Notes: generated from the sequence alone by a model not told the origin. Positions 47,597 to 57,328 are shown, counted from the stretch's first letter. The stretch is 64,000 nt of DNA from an uncultured Roseobacter sp. (GCF_947492555.1 NZ_CANLNE010000003.1:248001-312000), one strand, 5' to 3'. A program made the numbers and translations.

Positions 47597-48171
47597 TAGA
47601 TCGGCTCCTGAACGAAGGCGGACATGGACACCATCATGGCTTTGCCGGCACCGTCTTTGTCAAAGGCGAAGCCGAGGCCCGTGGATGGAAAGACGGGATC
47701 GAATTTCACACAGGCGCGCATGACCATCAGCTGATGTTCTACACCGTTGGTGAAGCCACGTGGCGGGTTGATCGGTTCAGAGACGTCCACACAGTCGATG
47801 TCATCCGAGAGACCCGCGTAGTTGAACGGATCGACCGGCTCCATCTCGAGACGCAGGGTGCGGTCGCAATTGTTCTCGGAACCGGTGTTCAGGAAACCCG
47901 AGTTATCGCAGATCATTTGCTTGACCACGTCGTGATCAAAGTCAACGACCCCGTCATTGTCGAGGTCGATCCCGGTGTTGAGCCGAATGGCACGCACCGT
48001 CACGTCAAGACCGCGGTCGAGAAACATCTGGCGCATTGAATAGATTCCGAACTCCACGGACGCGAGGAACATGCTGAAGATGGCAGGCACAATGATCGCG
48101 AATTCGATGATCATATGCCCTTCTTCGTCCTTGCGAAAACGCTTTAGGCAGGAAGAGATGCGGCGGATCAT
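47596..48171 (-). CDS. TadE-like pilus assembly protein (first)
   Basis: 191-residue pseudopilin-like protein with 'RKDEEGHMIIEFAIIVPAIF' at the N-terminus, matching the TadE helix with the conserved Glu five residues after the processing Gly. Its C-terminal domain has cysteines ('MICDNSG', 'NNCDRT', 'DDIDCVD') that may form disulfides. It overlaps the TadG-like gene by 4 bp and abuts the second TadE-like gene, so all three are one operon. Confidence 0.84.
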   Translation of the reverse strand: MIRRISSCLKRFRKDEEGHMIIEFAIIVPAIFSMFLASVEFGIYSMRQMFLDRGLDVTVRAIRLNTGIDLDNDGVVDFDHDVVKQMICDNSGFLNTGSENNCDRTLRLEMEPVDPFNYAGLSDDIDCVDVSEPINPPRGFTNGVEHQLMVMRACVKFDPVFPSTGLGFAFDKDGAGKAMMVSMSAFVQEPI

Positions 48172-49772
48172 TGGGTCAGCCTCAGTTCATTGATTTGGCG
48201 CGCAATGGTTGCAAAGGCTTCGGCGATTTGTTCTTTGCCGGTGGCTTTGAAGAAGTGACCCGTGCTGGAGGCGCAATATCTCATCTGGTCTTCCGGCGTG
48301 CCGGGAGCCTCGAAGGCAATCGTGTAGATCACCACATTGCGCGACTCCTCCTTGGCCAAGTCGCATTGCTTCTTGAAGTTTGTGACGTTGGTCGATTTAG
48401 ACGTGATGGTCTCGCGGTCTGACGAACGCGCACCGAGGTGTTTGGTCGGGTTCAACGTATGCATGGTATCCTTCGGACGCACCTGTTCGGTGATCTGCCC
48501 GTCAGTCATCAGGACGATATACTTTACCGTTTCGCTGTCATCATAGGCCAGCGGGCGATTGTTGAATTGTGCCGGTACCAGATTGTTCGCAGGCAATGCC
48601 ATCTGTGCGAAGTCGGGCTGCGTATCGGGGTTGAGCAGCGCGAGCGCCCATTTCATGGCATAGTGAGTGCCGGTGCCGTCATGCATCCGCATGGTATCGA
48701 TACGGTTTTTGAGCACGGTGGCGTTGTTGGACGCGTAGATGATTGACGTTTGGTCCTGCGGGCACCAGCCCCAGTCCATCACGGAGCGGGTTGTTCCGCC
48801 GTTTTCGACCACATCTCCGTTTTCATCAAAGAGGACGGGATTGTCATCTTCGTCGCGCACGATTTCAGAGGCGATTTTCCAATTCATGAAATGCGCGGTC
48901 TGTGTGTAGTACCCATCAGACGGCAAACGGTCGTCGGAAAAATCGCTGTTATCGATCTCAAGGCAGGAAGACACGTTAGGATAAACGTACCGCACGCTGG
49001 CGTCGCTGCCAGTGCCTGCGTCATCGCTCGAGGGCAGTTGGGTGTTGTTGAAGAGCTCGTCGATGCCGCCATCATCCTCATCCAAAGCGGCTGCTGAATA
49101 GCGATCGCCCCCCAGTCGTCCAAACATGAATGGGCCTGGGTTGGTCTGACCGGCGTAAGGGATCAGGTTGATCGATGTTGTATTTGCCGACGGTCCAACC
49201 AGAACGATGTCGATGAAGTTCTTTGCGGCGGGGCGCAGGTTCTTCATCCGGTTCGAAAAGCGCATGGAGCCCGAGATGTCCAACACGAGGGAAATTTCTA
49301 CATTAGGAACATCTTCAACCGCTTGGCTGAAGGCGGGCACCGGTAGCGAGTCGACCCCAAGCAGCCCCATGAATTGCGTGTTGGTCCGCATGAATGCTTC
49401 GGCCGTGACAGTGCGATAGTTCAGACCTTGGTTTGGGCGCACATCGGTCAGGAATTCGCGGAGGCCGGTCTTGTCGAAATAGTCTTCCACCACATCCGTG
49501 GCCGGGCGCGTCTGGTCAAGGTCTGCTGCGGCCAGTACAGCGCGGTCAACCGTATTCTGCAGGGCGGTCCTGCGCATTTCGTTTTGCATCAGGTCGACCC
49601 CGACCCCGGCAACCATGAGCATCATGAGCATGATGAAAATGGTAAAGATCGTAATGACCCCATCCTCGTTGCGTGCAAAGTCCGTTATCCTGTGCGGACG
49701 TGCAGCGTTCTCTTCGGGGTTCTCCGGCGAAATGCGTGTCATACGGGTACCAACTTGTTGCGTTAACGGCAT
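48168..49772 (-). CDS. TadG-like protein with von Willebrand factor A domain
   Basis: 534-residue protein. The N-terminal TadG/TadE-type helix 'RNEDGVITIFTIFIMLMMLM' (about 35-55) precedes a VWA domain with MIDAS motif 'LVLDISGSMRFSNRM' (near 161) and a downstream 'VLMTDGQITEQV'. TadG proteins are envelope components of Flp/Tad pili; VWA implies metal-dependent adhesion. No tadA, tadB, tadC or rcpA lies in the window. An in-frame ATG at 49742 is an alternative start. Confidence 0.85.
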   Translation of the reverse strand: MPLTQQVGTRMTRISPENPEENAARPHRITDFARNEDGVITIFTIFIMLMMLMVAGVGVDLMQNEMRRTALQNTVDRAVLAAADLDQTRPATDVVEDYFDKTGLREFLTDVRPNQGLNYRTVTAEAFMRTNTQFMGLLGVDSLPVPAFSQAVEDVPNVEISLVLDISGSMRFSNRMKNLRPAAKNFIDIVLVGPSANTTSINLIPYAGQTNPGPFMFGRLGGDRYSAAALDEDDGGIDELFNNTQLPSSDDAGTGSDASVRYVYPNVSSCLEIDNSDFSDDRLPSDGYYTQTAHFMNWKIASEIVRDEDDNPVLFDENGDVVENGGTTRSVMDWGWCPQDQTSIIYASNNATVLKNRIDTMRMHDGTGTHYAMKWALALLNPDTQPDFAQMALPANNLVPAQFNNRPLAYDDSETVKYIVLMTDGQITEQVRPKDTMHTLNPTKHLGARSSDRETITSKSTNVTNFKKQCDLAKEESRNVVIYTIAFEAPGTPEDQMRYCASSTGHFFKATGKEQIAEAFATIARQINELRLTQ

Positions 49773-50071
49773 TGCGCCGCTGAAAATTAGCTTCTGGATA
49801 TGCTCTCCTTTTGTGGCAAAAAGCGGGCGGAACGCGGTTTCACCCCCTAAAAAGGTTAAAATTTTATCCTTAAATCAGTCCGTTAGCGGCGCTTTTGGAA
49901 ACGGTGTTGGTTCTGACGAGGCGACTGTTTCGAATTCCGGGACGGCGGCAAGATCGGCGACATGCACGCGTTCTTCGTAAACCGCCCAAAAAACTGGCAA
50001 TGAACGACTCACCATCATAGGGTGCGATTGTCACCAGACGCAGAACAGTGGCGACCAGCAGGAGAAAGACA
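49773..50071. other. 299-bp intergenic region between divergent tadG-like and glutamate dehydrogenase genes
   Basis: Contains an AT-rich stretch around 49850-49880 that may hold promoter elements, and the 'AGGAG' ribosome binding site of the dehydrogenase near 50060. No gene or clear repeat seen. Confidence 0.5.
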
Positions 50072-51505
50072 TTGAACAAGCACAGCATGGAACCGGGATT
50101 CAGAGATAGCGTTGACCAGATGTTCAACCGGGCCGTTGGCCTGATGGATCTCTCGCCTGGGCTGGAGGAAAAGATCAGGGTCTGTAACGCCACCTACACG
50201 GTGCGTTTCGGTGTCAGACTGCGGGGCAAGATACATACATTTACTGGCTACCGATCAGTGCATTCGGAGCATATGGAGCCCGTCAAAGGCGGTATCCGCT
50301 ACTCCATGGGCGTCGACCAGGACGAGGTCGAGGCGCTGGCGGCGCTGATGACCTATAAATGCGCGCTGGTCGAGGCGCCGTTTGGAGGCTCCAAGGGCGG
50401 GCTCTGCGTGGATCCGCGCGAGTGGGACGAGCATGAGCTGGAACAGATCACCCGCCGCTTTGCCTATGAGTTGATCAAGCGCGATCTGATCAATCCGTCG
50501 CAGAACGTCCCCGCTCCCGACATGGGCACCGGCGAGCGCGAGATGGCCTGGATCGCGGATCAGTACAAACGCATGCATACGACCGACATCAACGGCAACG
50601 CCTGTGTCACCGGCAAGCCGCCCAATGCGGGCGGGATCGCGGGGCGGGTCGAAGCCACGGGGCGTGGCGTGCAATACGCGCTGCGCGCCTTCTTCCGCGA
50701 CGAGGAAGGTGTGAAAAAAGCCGGGATGAGCGGCGATCTTGATGGCAAGCGGGTGATCGTTCAGGGCCTTGGTAATGTAGGCTACCACGCCGCCAAGTTC
50801 CTGCGTGACGAAGATGGCAGTACCATCATCGGCATCATCGAACGGGATGGCGCCTTGTTTAATCCCGAAGGGCTGGACGTTGACAAGGTGCGCGAATGGA
50901 TCGCAAAACATGGCGGCATCGCCGGGTATTCGGACATGCACCACGTCAAGGATGGCGCGGCCGTTCTGGAGGAAGACTGCGATATTCTGATCCCCGCGGC
51001 GCTGGAGGGGGTGATCAACCTGCAGAACGCGGACCGGATCAAGGCGCCGCTGATCATCGAGGCCGCGAATGGGCCGGTCACTGCCGGGGCCGATCAGGTT
51101 CTGCGTGAACGCGGCGTTGTGATGATCCCGGACATGTACGCCAACGCCGGGGGTGTGACCGTCAGCTATTTCGAGTGGGTCAAGAACCTCAGCCACATCC
51201 GCTTTGGCCGCATGGGCCGCAGGCAGGAGGAATCGCGCCACCAGCTGATCATCAACGAGCTGGAGCGCCTGTCGCGGGACAAGGAATTGAACTGGGAGTT
51301 GAGCCCGGATTTCAAAGAGAAGTACCTGCGCGGCGCGGGTGAGCTGGAACTTGTGCGCTCTGGCCTCGATGACACGATGCGGATCGCCTATCAGTCTATG
51401 GCCGACGTCTGGCATGGCCGGGATGACGTGCAGGATCTGCGCACGGCGGCCTATCTGGTGGCCATCGACAAGGTTGCTGCAAGCTATCGCGCGAAAGGCT
51501 TGTGA
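50072..51505 (+). CDS. gdhA: Glutamate dehydrogenase family (Glu/Leu/Phe/Val dehydrogenase)
   Basis: 477-residue NAD(P)-dependent amino-acid dehydrogenase. 'PVKGGIRYSMGVDQDEVEAL' and 'APFGGSKGG' carry the substrate-binding lysines; 'VIVQGLGNVGYHAAKFL' is the nucleotide-binding Rossmann motif. Glutamate is the likely substrate from overall similarity to GDH-II type enzymes. The start is uncertain: a TTG at 50072 lies 7 bp after 'GGAG'; a GTG at 50048 and an ATG at 50087 are alternatives. Confidence 0.9.
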   Translation: MNKHSMEPGFRDSVDQMFNRAVGLMDLSPGLEEKIRVCNATYTVRFGVRLRGKIHTFTGYRSVHSEHMEPVKGGIRYSMGVDQDEVEALAALMTYKCALVEAPFGGSKGGLCVDPREWDEHELEQITRRFAYELIKRDLINPSQNVPAPDMGTGEREMAWIADQYKRMHTTDINGNACVTGKPPNAGGIAGRVEATGRGVQYALRAFFRDEEGVKKAGMSGDLDGKRVIVQGLGNVGYHAAKFLRDEDGSTIIGIIERDGALFNPEGLDVDKVREWIAKHGGIAGYSDMHHVKDGAAVLEEDCDILIPAALEGVINLQNADRIKAPLIIEAANGPVTAGADQVLRERGVVMIPDMYANAGGVTVSYFEWVKNLSHIRFGRMGRRQEESRHQLIINELERLSRDKELNWELSPDFKEKYLRGAGELELVRSGLDDTMRIAYQSMADVWHGRDDVQDLRTAAYLVAIDKVAASYRAKGL

Positions 51506-51600
51506 GCCGGACCGACTCTGCGTAATCTCCGCTCCGACAAGGCTCCGGTGACCGCCACGCAAGGCCGCCGGGACCGTCGATTTTCAGGATGGGTGTAGGT

Positions 51601-52182
51601 ATGGCAGACGTCGCGTTTTCTTGTTCCTGTGGTAAGGTGAAAGGGGTTGTTCAAGAGGCCTCGCCCTCGAACGGGTGCCACCTGATCTGCTACTGCAAGG
51701 ACTGCAGGGCATTTGCGCGGCATATGGATCAGATGGAGGCGCTGGAGCCGGGCGGTGGCAGCCCGCTGGTGCAGGTGCTGCCCGCGCGCATCGAGATCAC
51801 GCAAGGCGCAGACCAGATCGCCTGTTTGCGGCTCTCGCCCAAGGGGCTGCACCGCTGGTATGCGGCCTGCTGCAACACGCCGCTGGCCAATACGGTGGGC
51901 TCCTCCCGCATGCCGCTGGCGGGTATGTGGCGTCCGCTATTCGAGAGTACGGAAGCCTTCGGGCCCGTGGTCACCCATGGGTTCACCAAGGCAGCGCTCC
52001 CCGGTGGGCCACGCAAGGACAAGGGGCTGGGGCGCATGATGGGCGGGCTCGCGAAACGCGCACTGGCGGCCTATCTCAACGGCACCGCACGGCAGAGCCC
52101 GTTTTTCGATGCCACCGGCGCACCGGTCGCCACCCCCCGGATCATCAGCAAGGACGAACAGGCGGCCGCCTACGCGGAGTAG
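51601..52182 (+). CDS. DUF6151 / GFA-like zinc protein
   Basis: 193-residue protein with a Cys pattern resembling the Mss4-like GFA fold: 'FSCSCGKVKG', 'LICYCKDCRAFA' and 'ACCNTPLAN'. These fold around a structural zinc; GFA relatives were linked to glutathione-formaldehyde adducts, but true catalytic activity is disputed and not inferable. An in-frame ATG at 51589 is possible. It lies between GDH and the second sarcosine oxidase operon, whose reaction can release formaldehyde; association is only contextual. Confidence 0.72.
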   Translation: MADVAFSCSCGKVKGVVQEASPSNGCHLICYCKDCRAFARHMDQMEALEPGGGSPLVQVLPARIEITQGADQIACLRLSPKGLHRWYAACCNTPLANTVGSSRMPLAGMWRPLFESTEAFGPVVTHGFTKAALPGGPRKDKGLGRMMGGLAKRALAAYLNGTARQSPFFDATGAPVATPRIISKDEQAAAYAE

Positions 52183-52279
52183 GCACCGCCGGTCTCTCTG
52201 CGACATGATTGGTCGGATTTGGTCGCGGACAGCGCGCAGGACTGCTGTTAGGGTTTGCTGAAAAGCATGGAGAGCGGAC

Positions 52280-53533
52280 GTGAAATTTTCAGGCCTGCGC
52301 GTTCTGAAGGAAGGCCTTACCGGGAACAAGGGCTGGACACCGCATTGGCGCGACCCCGCGCCCAAGGCAGAGTATGACGCGGTGATCATCGGGGGCGGCG
52401 GGCATGGACTGTCCACGGCCTACTACCTCGCCAAGAACCACGGGATGACCAATATTGCGGTGCTCGAAAAGGGTTACATCGGCAGCGGCAACATCGGGCG
52501 CAACACCACCATCGTGCGGGCCAATTACTTTCTGCCGGGCAATTCGGAGTTTTACAGCCATTCGCTGAAGCTCTGGGAGGGGCTGGAGGAGGATCTCAAC
52601 TACAACGTCATGCATTCGCAACGGGGCATGATCAACCTCTTCCACTCCGACGGGCAGCGCGACGCCTTTGTGCGCCGGGGCAACGCCATGATCAATCAAG
52701 GCGATGACGCGATCCTGCTGGACCGGGAGGGCGTGCGCAAACATCTGCCCTATCTCGATTTCGAAAACACCCGGTTTCCGATCTATGGGGGGCTGCTGCA
52801 CCCGCGGGGCGGCACCGCGCGGCATGACGCGGTAGCCTGGGGCTATGCGCGCGGGGCGGATCAGCGCGGGGTGGACCTGCTGCAGAACTGCGAAGTCACC
52901 GGCATCGACATCGAAAACGGGGTCGTGCGTGGCGTGCAGACCACGCGCGGCGCGATCCGGGCCAAAAAGGTCGGCATCGTTGTGGCGGGCCGGTCCGGGC
53001 AGGTGGCGGCGATGGCAGGGATGCGCTTGCCGATCGAAAGCCACATCCTACAGGCCTTTGTGACGGAAGGGCTGAAGCCCTGTATCAACCATGTGGTGAC
53101 CTTTGGCATGGGGCATTTCTACATCAGTCAGTCGGACAAGGGCGGGCTGGTCTTTGGCGGCGATCTGGATTTCTACGCCTCCTACGCCAGTCGCGGCAAT
53201 CTGCCGACCGCCGAACATGTGATGGAGGCGGGCATGACGCTGATGCCGATGATCGGCAAGGCCAAGCTCTTGCGCAGCTGGGGCGGGATCATGGATATGA
53301 CGCCCGATGGCTCGCCGATCATCGACAAGACCGACACGGAAGGTTTGTTCATTGATTGTGGCTGGTGCTACGGCGGGTTCAAGGCAGTGCCCGCTTCGGG
53401 CTACGCCTTTGCGCACCTGATGGCCAGCGGGCAGCATCACGAAACGGCCAGCGCCTTCCGGCTGGACCGTTTCCGCACCGGGCGGGGCATTCTCGATGAA
53501 GAGGGCACCGGCTCTCAGCACAACCTGCATTGA
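52280..53533 (+). CDS. soxB: Sarcosine oxidase beta subunit, copy 2
   Basis: 417-residue beta subunit; 'YDAVIIGGGGHGLSTAYYL' (32-50) binds FAD and 'RGGTARHDAVAWGYA' contains the FMN-attaching His182. Clearly homologous throughout to copy 1 but diverged, for example in the active-site loop region 'QRGMINLFHSDGQRD'. GTG start at 52280 after 'GGAGAG'. It opens a compact operon in which soxD, soxA and soxG follow with overlaps. Confidence 0.95.
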   Translation: MKFSGLRVLKEGLTGNKGWTPHWRDPAPKAEYDAVIIGGGGHGLSTAYYLAKNHGMTNIAVLEKGYIGSGNIGRNTTIVRANYFLPGNSEFYSHSLKLWEGLEEDLNYNVMHSQRGMINLFHSDGQRDAFVRRGNAMINQGDDAILLDREGVRKHLPYLDFENTRFPIYGGLLHPRGGTARHDAVAWGYARGADQRGVDLLQNCEVTGIDIENGVVRGVQTTRGAIRAKKVGIVVAGRSGQVAAMAGMRLPIESHILQAFVTEGLKPCINHVVTFGMGHFYISQSDKGGLVFGGDLDFYASYASRGNLPTAEHVMEAGMTLMPMIGKAKLLRSWGGIMDMTPDGSPIIDKTDTEGLFIDCGWCYGGFKAVPASGYAFAHLMASGQHHETASAFRLDRFRTGRGILDEEGTGSQHNLH

Positions 53534-53596
53534 GGTGGATATGATGGATGCCTCCGGCGGGGATATTTGTAGCCAAGAGAAACGGAGGGCGTGTTC

Positions 53597-53857
53597 ATGC
53601 GGCTGACCTGTCCCGTCTGCGGTGAGCGTGACCGCCGTGAGTTTTATTATCAGGGGGATGCGGTTGCGCTGGACCGGCCCGCGCGCGACGCTGATGTCGC
53701 CGCATGGGACGACTATGTGCACCTGCGCGACAACCCTTCGGGCCTGCGCCGCGAGCTTTGGCATCACGAGGCCGGATGCGGCAGCTGGCTGGTGGTGGAC
53801 CGGAACACATCGACCCATGAAGTGCATGCCGTGGCGCTGGTGGAGGCACAGGGATGA
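53597..53857 (+). CDS. soxD: Sarcosine oxidase delta subunit, copy 2
   Basis: 86-residue zinc-binding delta subunit. Zinc ligands: Cys5 and Cys8 ('LTCPVCG'), His57 and Cys61 ('WHHEAGCGSW'). The ATG at 53597 lies 8 bp after 'GGAGG', better than the GTG at 53591. It overlaps soxA by 4 bp. Shorter than copy 1. Confidence 0.93.
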   Translation: MRLTCPVCGERDRREFYYQGDAVALDRPARDADVAAWDDYVHLRDNPSGLRRELWHHEAGCGSWLVVDRNTSTHEVHAVALVEAQG

Positions 53858-56790
53858 GGATTGACGGCAAGGGGCTGGTCGACCGGTCAAAAAAGCTGCG
53901 CTTTCAGTTCGACGAGATCGGGTATTCGGCCTTTGAAGGCGACACGGTGGCCTCTGCGCTGCTGGCCGCAGGTCAACGCCTGATGGGGCGATCATTCAAG
54001 TACCACCGCCCGCGTGGCGTTCTGACGGCAGGTAGCGAAGAGCCCAATGCGCTGGTGACCATAGGGCAGGGCGCGTCACAAGAGCCCAACGTGCGGGCGA
54101 CGACGCAGGAGGTCTATGACGGGCTGCGCGCCCGCTCGCAGAATGCCTGGCCCTCGCTCAAAACGGATGTGATGGCGGTCAATGATCTGGCCTGGCCGTT
54201 TCTGGGGGCGGGGTTCTATTACAAGACCTTCATGTGGCCGCGCGCGTTTTGGGAAAGGCTTTACGAGCCGGTCATTCGCCGCGCCGCCGGTCTGGGCGGG
54301 CTGAGCGGGGAACACAATCCGGATACTTACGAGAAAGCCTATGCTTTCTGCGATCTGCTGGTGATCGGCGCCGGACCTACCGGGTTGATGGCCGCACTGA
54401 CGGCGGGCCGGGCCGGTGCTGACGTGCTGCTGGTCGATGAGGACAGCCGCATGGGCGGCAGGCTCAACGCCGAGACGTATATTGTGGACGGCATGCCGGG
54501 CAGCGACTGGGCCACAGAGGCCGTGGCCGAGTTGCGCAGCATGGAGAACGTCCGGCTGATGACCCGGACCACGCTTGTCGGGGCCTATGATCACGGCACC
54601 TATGCGGCTCTGGAGCGGGTGAGCAGCCACCTTCGCGGCCCGGCGGAGGGGGCCGCGCTGGAAACGTTTTGGCGTATCGTCGCCAAACGCGCGATCCTCG
54701 CGGCGGGCGCCTTAGAACGGCCCATTGCCTTTGAAAACAATGACCGCCCCGGCATCATGACGGCGGGGGCGGTGCGGGCCTACCTGAACCGGTGGGGGGT
54801 GAGCCCAGGGCAGCGGGTTGCGGTTTTTGTCAACAATGACGATGCGCACCGGACGGCCGCGGATCTAATTGAGGCCGGCGTAGAGGTCGCCGCCCTGATC
54901 GACAGCCGCCCGGATGCCGAACTGAAGGGGCACGCGTTTCCGACCTACGCAGGTGGCCTGGTTACCGGCAGCACCGGGCGTCTCGGCCTCAAGCGCATTG
55001 CCGTGAAATCCGACAGTATCACCGAAGAGCTTGAGGTGGATTGTCTGGCGATGTCGGGCGGCTGGAACCCCACGGTGCACGTGACCTGCCATATGAACGG
55101 GCGGCCCACATGGCGCGAAGATATCGCCAGTTTTGTTCCCACGCCGGGTAGCGTTCCGGGGCTGGAGGCCGCAGGTGCCTGCAATGGCGATTTCAGCACC
55201 GCCGCCTGTCTGGCTGCGGGTGCACAGGCTGCAAAAAACGCGCTTAAGGATCTTGGCCTGAAAGCACCGCGCGGCTCTGTTCCTGATGCGGAGGATGCCG
55301 CTTATCGTCTCTCGCCGCTCTGGGCGGTGCCGGGAAAGGGGCGAGCCTGGCTTGATTTCCAGAACGACGTGACGGTGAAGGACGTCAAGCAGGCGGCGAC
55401 CGAAAACTTCCGTTCCGTCGAGCACATGAAGCGCTATACCACGCAAGGGATGGCCACCGACCAGGGCAAGAACTCCAACGTGGCGGCCCTGGCTTTGCTC
55501 GCCGATGCCACCGGGCGGGGGATCCCTGAAACGGGAACGACGACCTTCCGCCCGCCTTTTGTCCCGGTATCGCTTGCGGCCTTTGGGGCGGGCGCGCAGG
55601 GCGAAGGCTTTGCGCCCCGGCGTCTGACAACCTCTCACCACGTAAGCGTTGCCATGGGTGCGCCGATGATCGAGGCGGGGCTTTGGTATCGCCCCAGCTA
55701 TTTCCCGAAGCCAGACGAAAGCCATTGGCGGCAGTCCTGTGACCGCGAAGTCGGATATGTACGTAGTGCGGTTGGCATTTGTGACGTCTCGACGCTTGGC
55801 AAGATCGACATTCAGGGGCCGGGTGCTGCCGCGCTTCTGGATTTCGTCTACACCAACACCTTCTCGACGCTGAAGGTCGGGCGCGTGCGCTATGGCCTGA
55901 TGCTGCGCGAAGACGGCTATGTGATGGACGACGGCACCACGGCGCGGCTGGGCGAGCAGCATTACGTGATGACCACGACCACGGCGGCAGCGGGCAGCGT
56001 GATGCGACATCTGGAGTTCGTGCATCAGGCGTTGCGGCCCGATCTCGATGCGCGGTTCACTTCCGTGACCGAACAATGGGCACAGTTTGCCGTTGCCGGA
56101 CCGAAATCGCGGGACCTGCTGAACGATCTGCTGGACGACCGGATCGACAACGACAGCTGGCCCTTCATGGCCTGCGGCACGGCGAAAGTTGCAGGTGTTG
56201 ACGGGCGGCTTTTCCGCATCTCCTTCTCGGGCGAACACGCCTATGAGGTGGCCGTGCCTGCGCGCTACGGCGAGAGCTTGTTCAAGCTCCTGCTGGAACG
56301 TGCCGAGGCGCTTGGTGGCGGCGCTTACGGCATGGAGGCGTTGAACGTATTGCGGATTGAAAAGGGTCACATCACGCATTCCGAAATCCACGGGCGCGCA
56401 ACCGCCTTCGACATCGGGTTTGCCCGGATGATCAGCGCCAAGAAGGATTGCATCGGTCAGGCGATGGCGGCTCGCGAAGGGCTTCTGGACCCTGACCGGG
56501 AGCAGTTGGTGGGTTTGAAACCCGTGGGCGCTGTCAAGGAACTCACCGCCGGGGCGCATCTTTTTGACCGGGGTGCAGAGGCAAAACGCGAGAATGATCA
56601 GGGCTATGTGACCTCTGTCAGTTTCTCACCCACGCTGGGCCACTTCCTGGCGCTTGGTTTTGTCAAACGCGGGCCGGAGCGGGTGGGCGAGACCCTGCGT
56701 CTCGTCGATCATCTGCGCGGGATCGAGACGGAGGTAGAGATTTGCGCCCCGGTCTTTGTCGATCCGGAAGGAGGGCGGACCCGTGGTTGA
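53854..56790 (+). CDS. soxA: Sarcosine oxidase alpha subunit, copy 2
   Basis: 978-residue alpha subunit with the same domain order as copy 1: ferredoxin-like N-terminus, Rossmann domain ('VIGAGPTGLMAALTAGRAG', near 170) and GcvT-like folate domain ('YVRSAVGICDVSTLGKIDIQG'). The two copies differ across the length, so this is an old duplication or separate acquisition, not a recent one. It overlaps soxG by 8 bp, as in copy 1. Confidence 0.95.
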   Translation: MRIDGKGLVDRSKKLRFQFDEIGYSAFEGDTVASALLAAGQRLMGRSFKYHRPRGVLTAGSEEPNALVTIGQGASQEPNVRATTQEVYDGLRARSQNAWPSLKTDVMAVNDLAWPFLGAGFYYKTFMWPRAFWERLYEPVIRRAAGLGGLSGEHNPDTYEKAYAFCDLLVIGAGPTGLMAALTAGRAGADVLLVDEDSRMGGRLNAETYIVDGMPGSDWATEAVAELRSMENVRLMTRTTLVGAYDHGTYAALERVSSHLRGPAEGAALETFWRIVAKRAILAAGALERPIAFENNDRPGIMTAGAVRAYLNRWGVSPGQRVAVFVNNDDAHRTAADLIEAGVEVAALIDSRPDAELKGHAFPTYAGGLVTGSTGRLGLKRIAVKSDSITEELEVDCLAMSGGWNPTVHVTCHMNGRPTWREDIASFVPTPGSVPGLEAAGACNGDFSTAACLAAGAQAAKNALKDLGLKAPRGSVPDAEDAAYRLSPLWAVPGKGRAWLDFQNDVTVKDVKQAATENFRSVEHMKRYTTQGMATDQGKNSNVAALALLADATGRGIPETGTTTFRPPFVPVSLAAFGAGAQGEGFAPRRLTTSHHVSVAMGAPMIEAGLWYRPSYFPKPDESHWRQSCDREVGYVRSAVGICDVSTLGKIDIQGPGAAALLDFVYTNTFSTLKVGRVRYGLMLREDGYVMDDGTTARLGEQHYVMTTTTAAAGSVMRHLEFVHQALRPDLDARFTSVTEQWAQFAVAGPKSRDLLNDLLDDRIDNDSWPFMACGTAKVAGVDGRLFRISFSGEHAYEVAVPARYGESLFKLLLERAEALGGGAYGMEALNVLRIEKGHITHSEIHGRATAFDIGFARMISAKKDCIGQAMAAREGLLDPDREQLVGLKPVGAVKELTAGAHLFDRGAEAKRENDQGYVTSVSFSPTLGHFLALGFVKRGPERVGETLRLVDHLRGIETEVEICAPVFVDPEGGRTRG

Positions 56791-57328
56791 CCTGCTTGCG
56801 AAAAGCCCCTGTGCGGGGTTGCTGCCGATCACGATTGGCGCGGTTTCAGTGACCGAGATTGATCTTGGGCACCTGACCTCTATCGCCCCTTACCGGGGGA
56901 TGACCGTAACGGCGTCCGATGCGTTTACAGCCGCGCATGACATGAGCTATCCGGCGGCCAACCGGGCAACCGGCAAGGAGGGCGCCCGCGCTCTCTGGTT
57001 CGGGCGCGATATGGTCCTGTTGGCGGGGCCGCCCCCTGATCCGACGCTGGCAGGGACGGCGGCGCTGACGGATCAAAGCGACGCCTGGGCCAGTGTCACG
57101 GTTACCGGGGAAGGGGCCGAGGAGGTGCTGGCGCGGCTGGTGCCGATTGACCTGCGGGCGGCGCATTTCAAGCGGGGTCATACGGCCCGGACGCTGATCA
57201 TGCATATGAACGGATCGGTCACGCGGACCGGGGCAGACAGCTTCCTGATCCTCGTGTTCCGCGCCATGGCCGGCACATTGGTGCACGATCTGAAACAGGC
57301 TATGGAAGCTGTCGCAGCGCGCGGGTAA
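56783..57328 (+). CDS. soxG: Sarcosine oxidase gamma subunit, copy 2
   Basis: 181-residue GcvT-like gamma subunit. GTG start at 56783, 8 bp after 'AAGGAGGG', overlapping soxA by 8 bp. It includes 'LVPIDLRAAHFKRGHTART', equivalent to 'LCPVDLAPDQFTPGMFRRT' in copy 1. Completes the operon soxBDAG. Confidence 0.9.
   Translation: MVDLLAKSPCAGLLPITIGAVSVTEIDLGHLTSIAPYRGMTVTASDAFTAAHDMSYPAANRATGKEGARALWFGRDMVLLAGPPPDPTLAGTAALTDQSDAWASVTVTGEGAEEVLARLVPIDLRAAHFKRGHTARTLIMHMNGSVTRTGADSFLILVFRAMAGTLVHDLKQAMEAVAARG

Noticed and set aside
54865-56559. 564-codon open frame antisense to soxA copy 2
   Set aside because: Shadow frame of a conserved gene; no initiation signal or domain.
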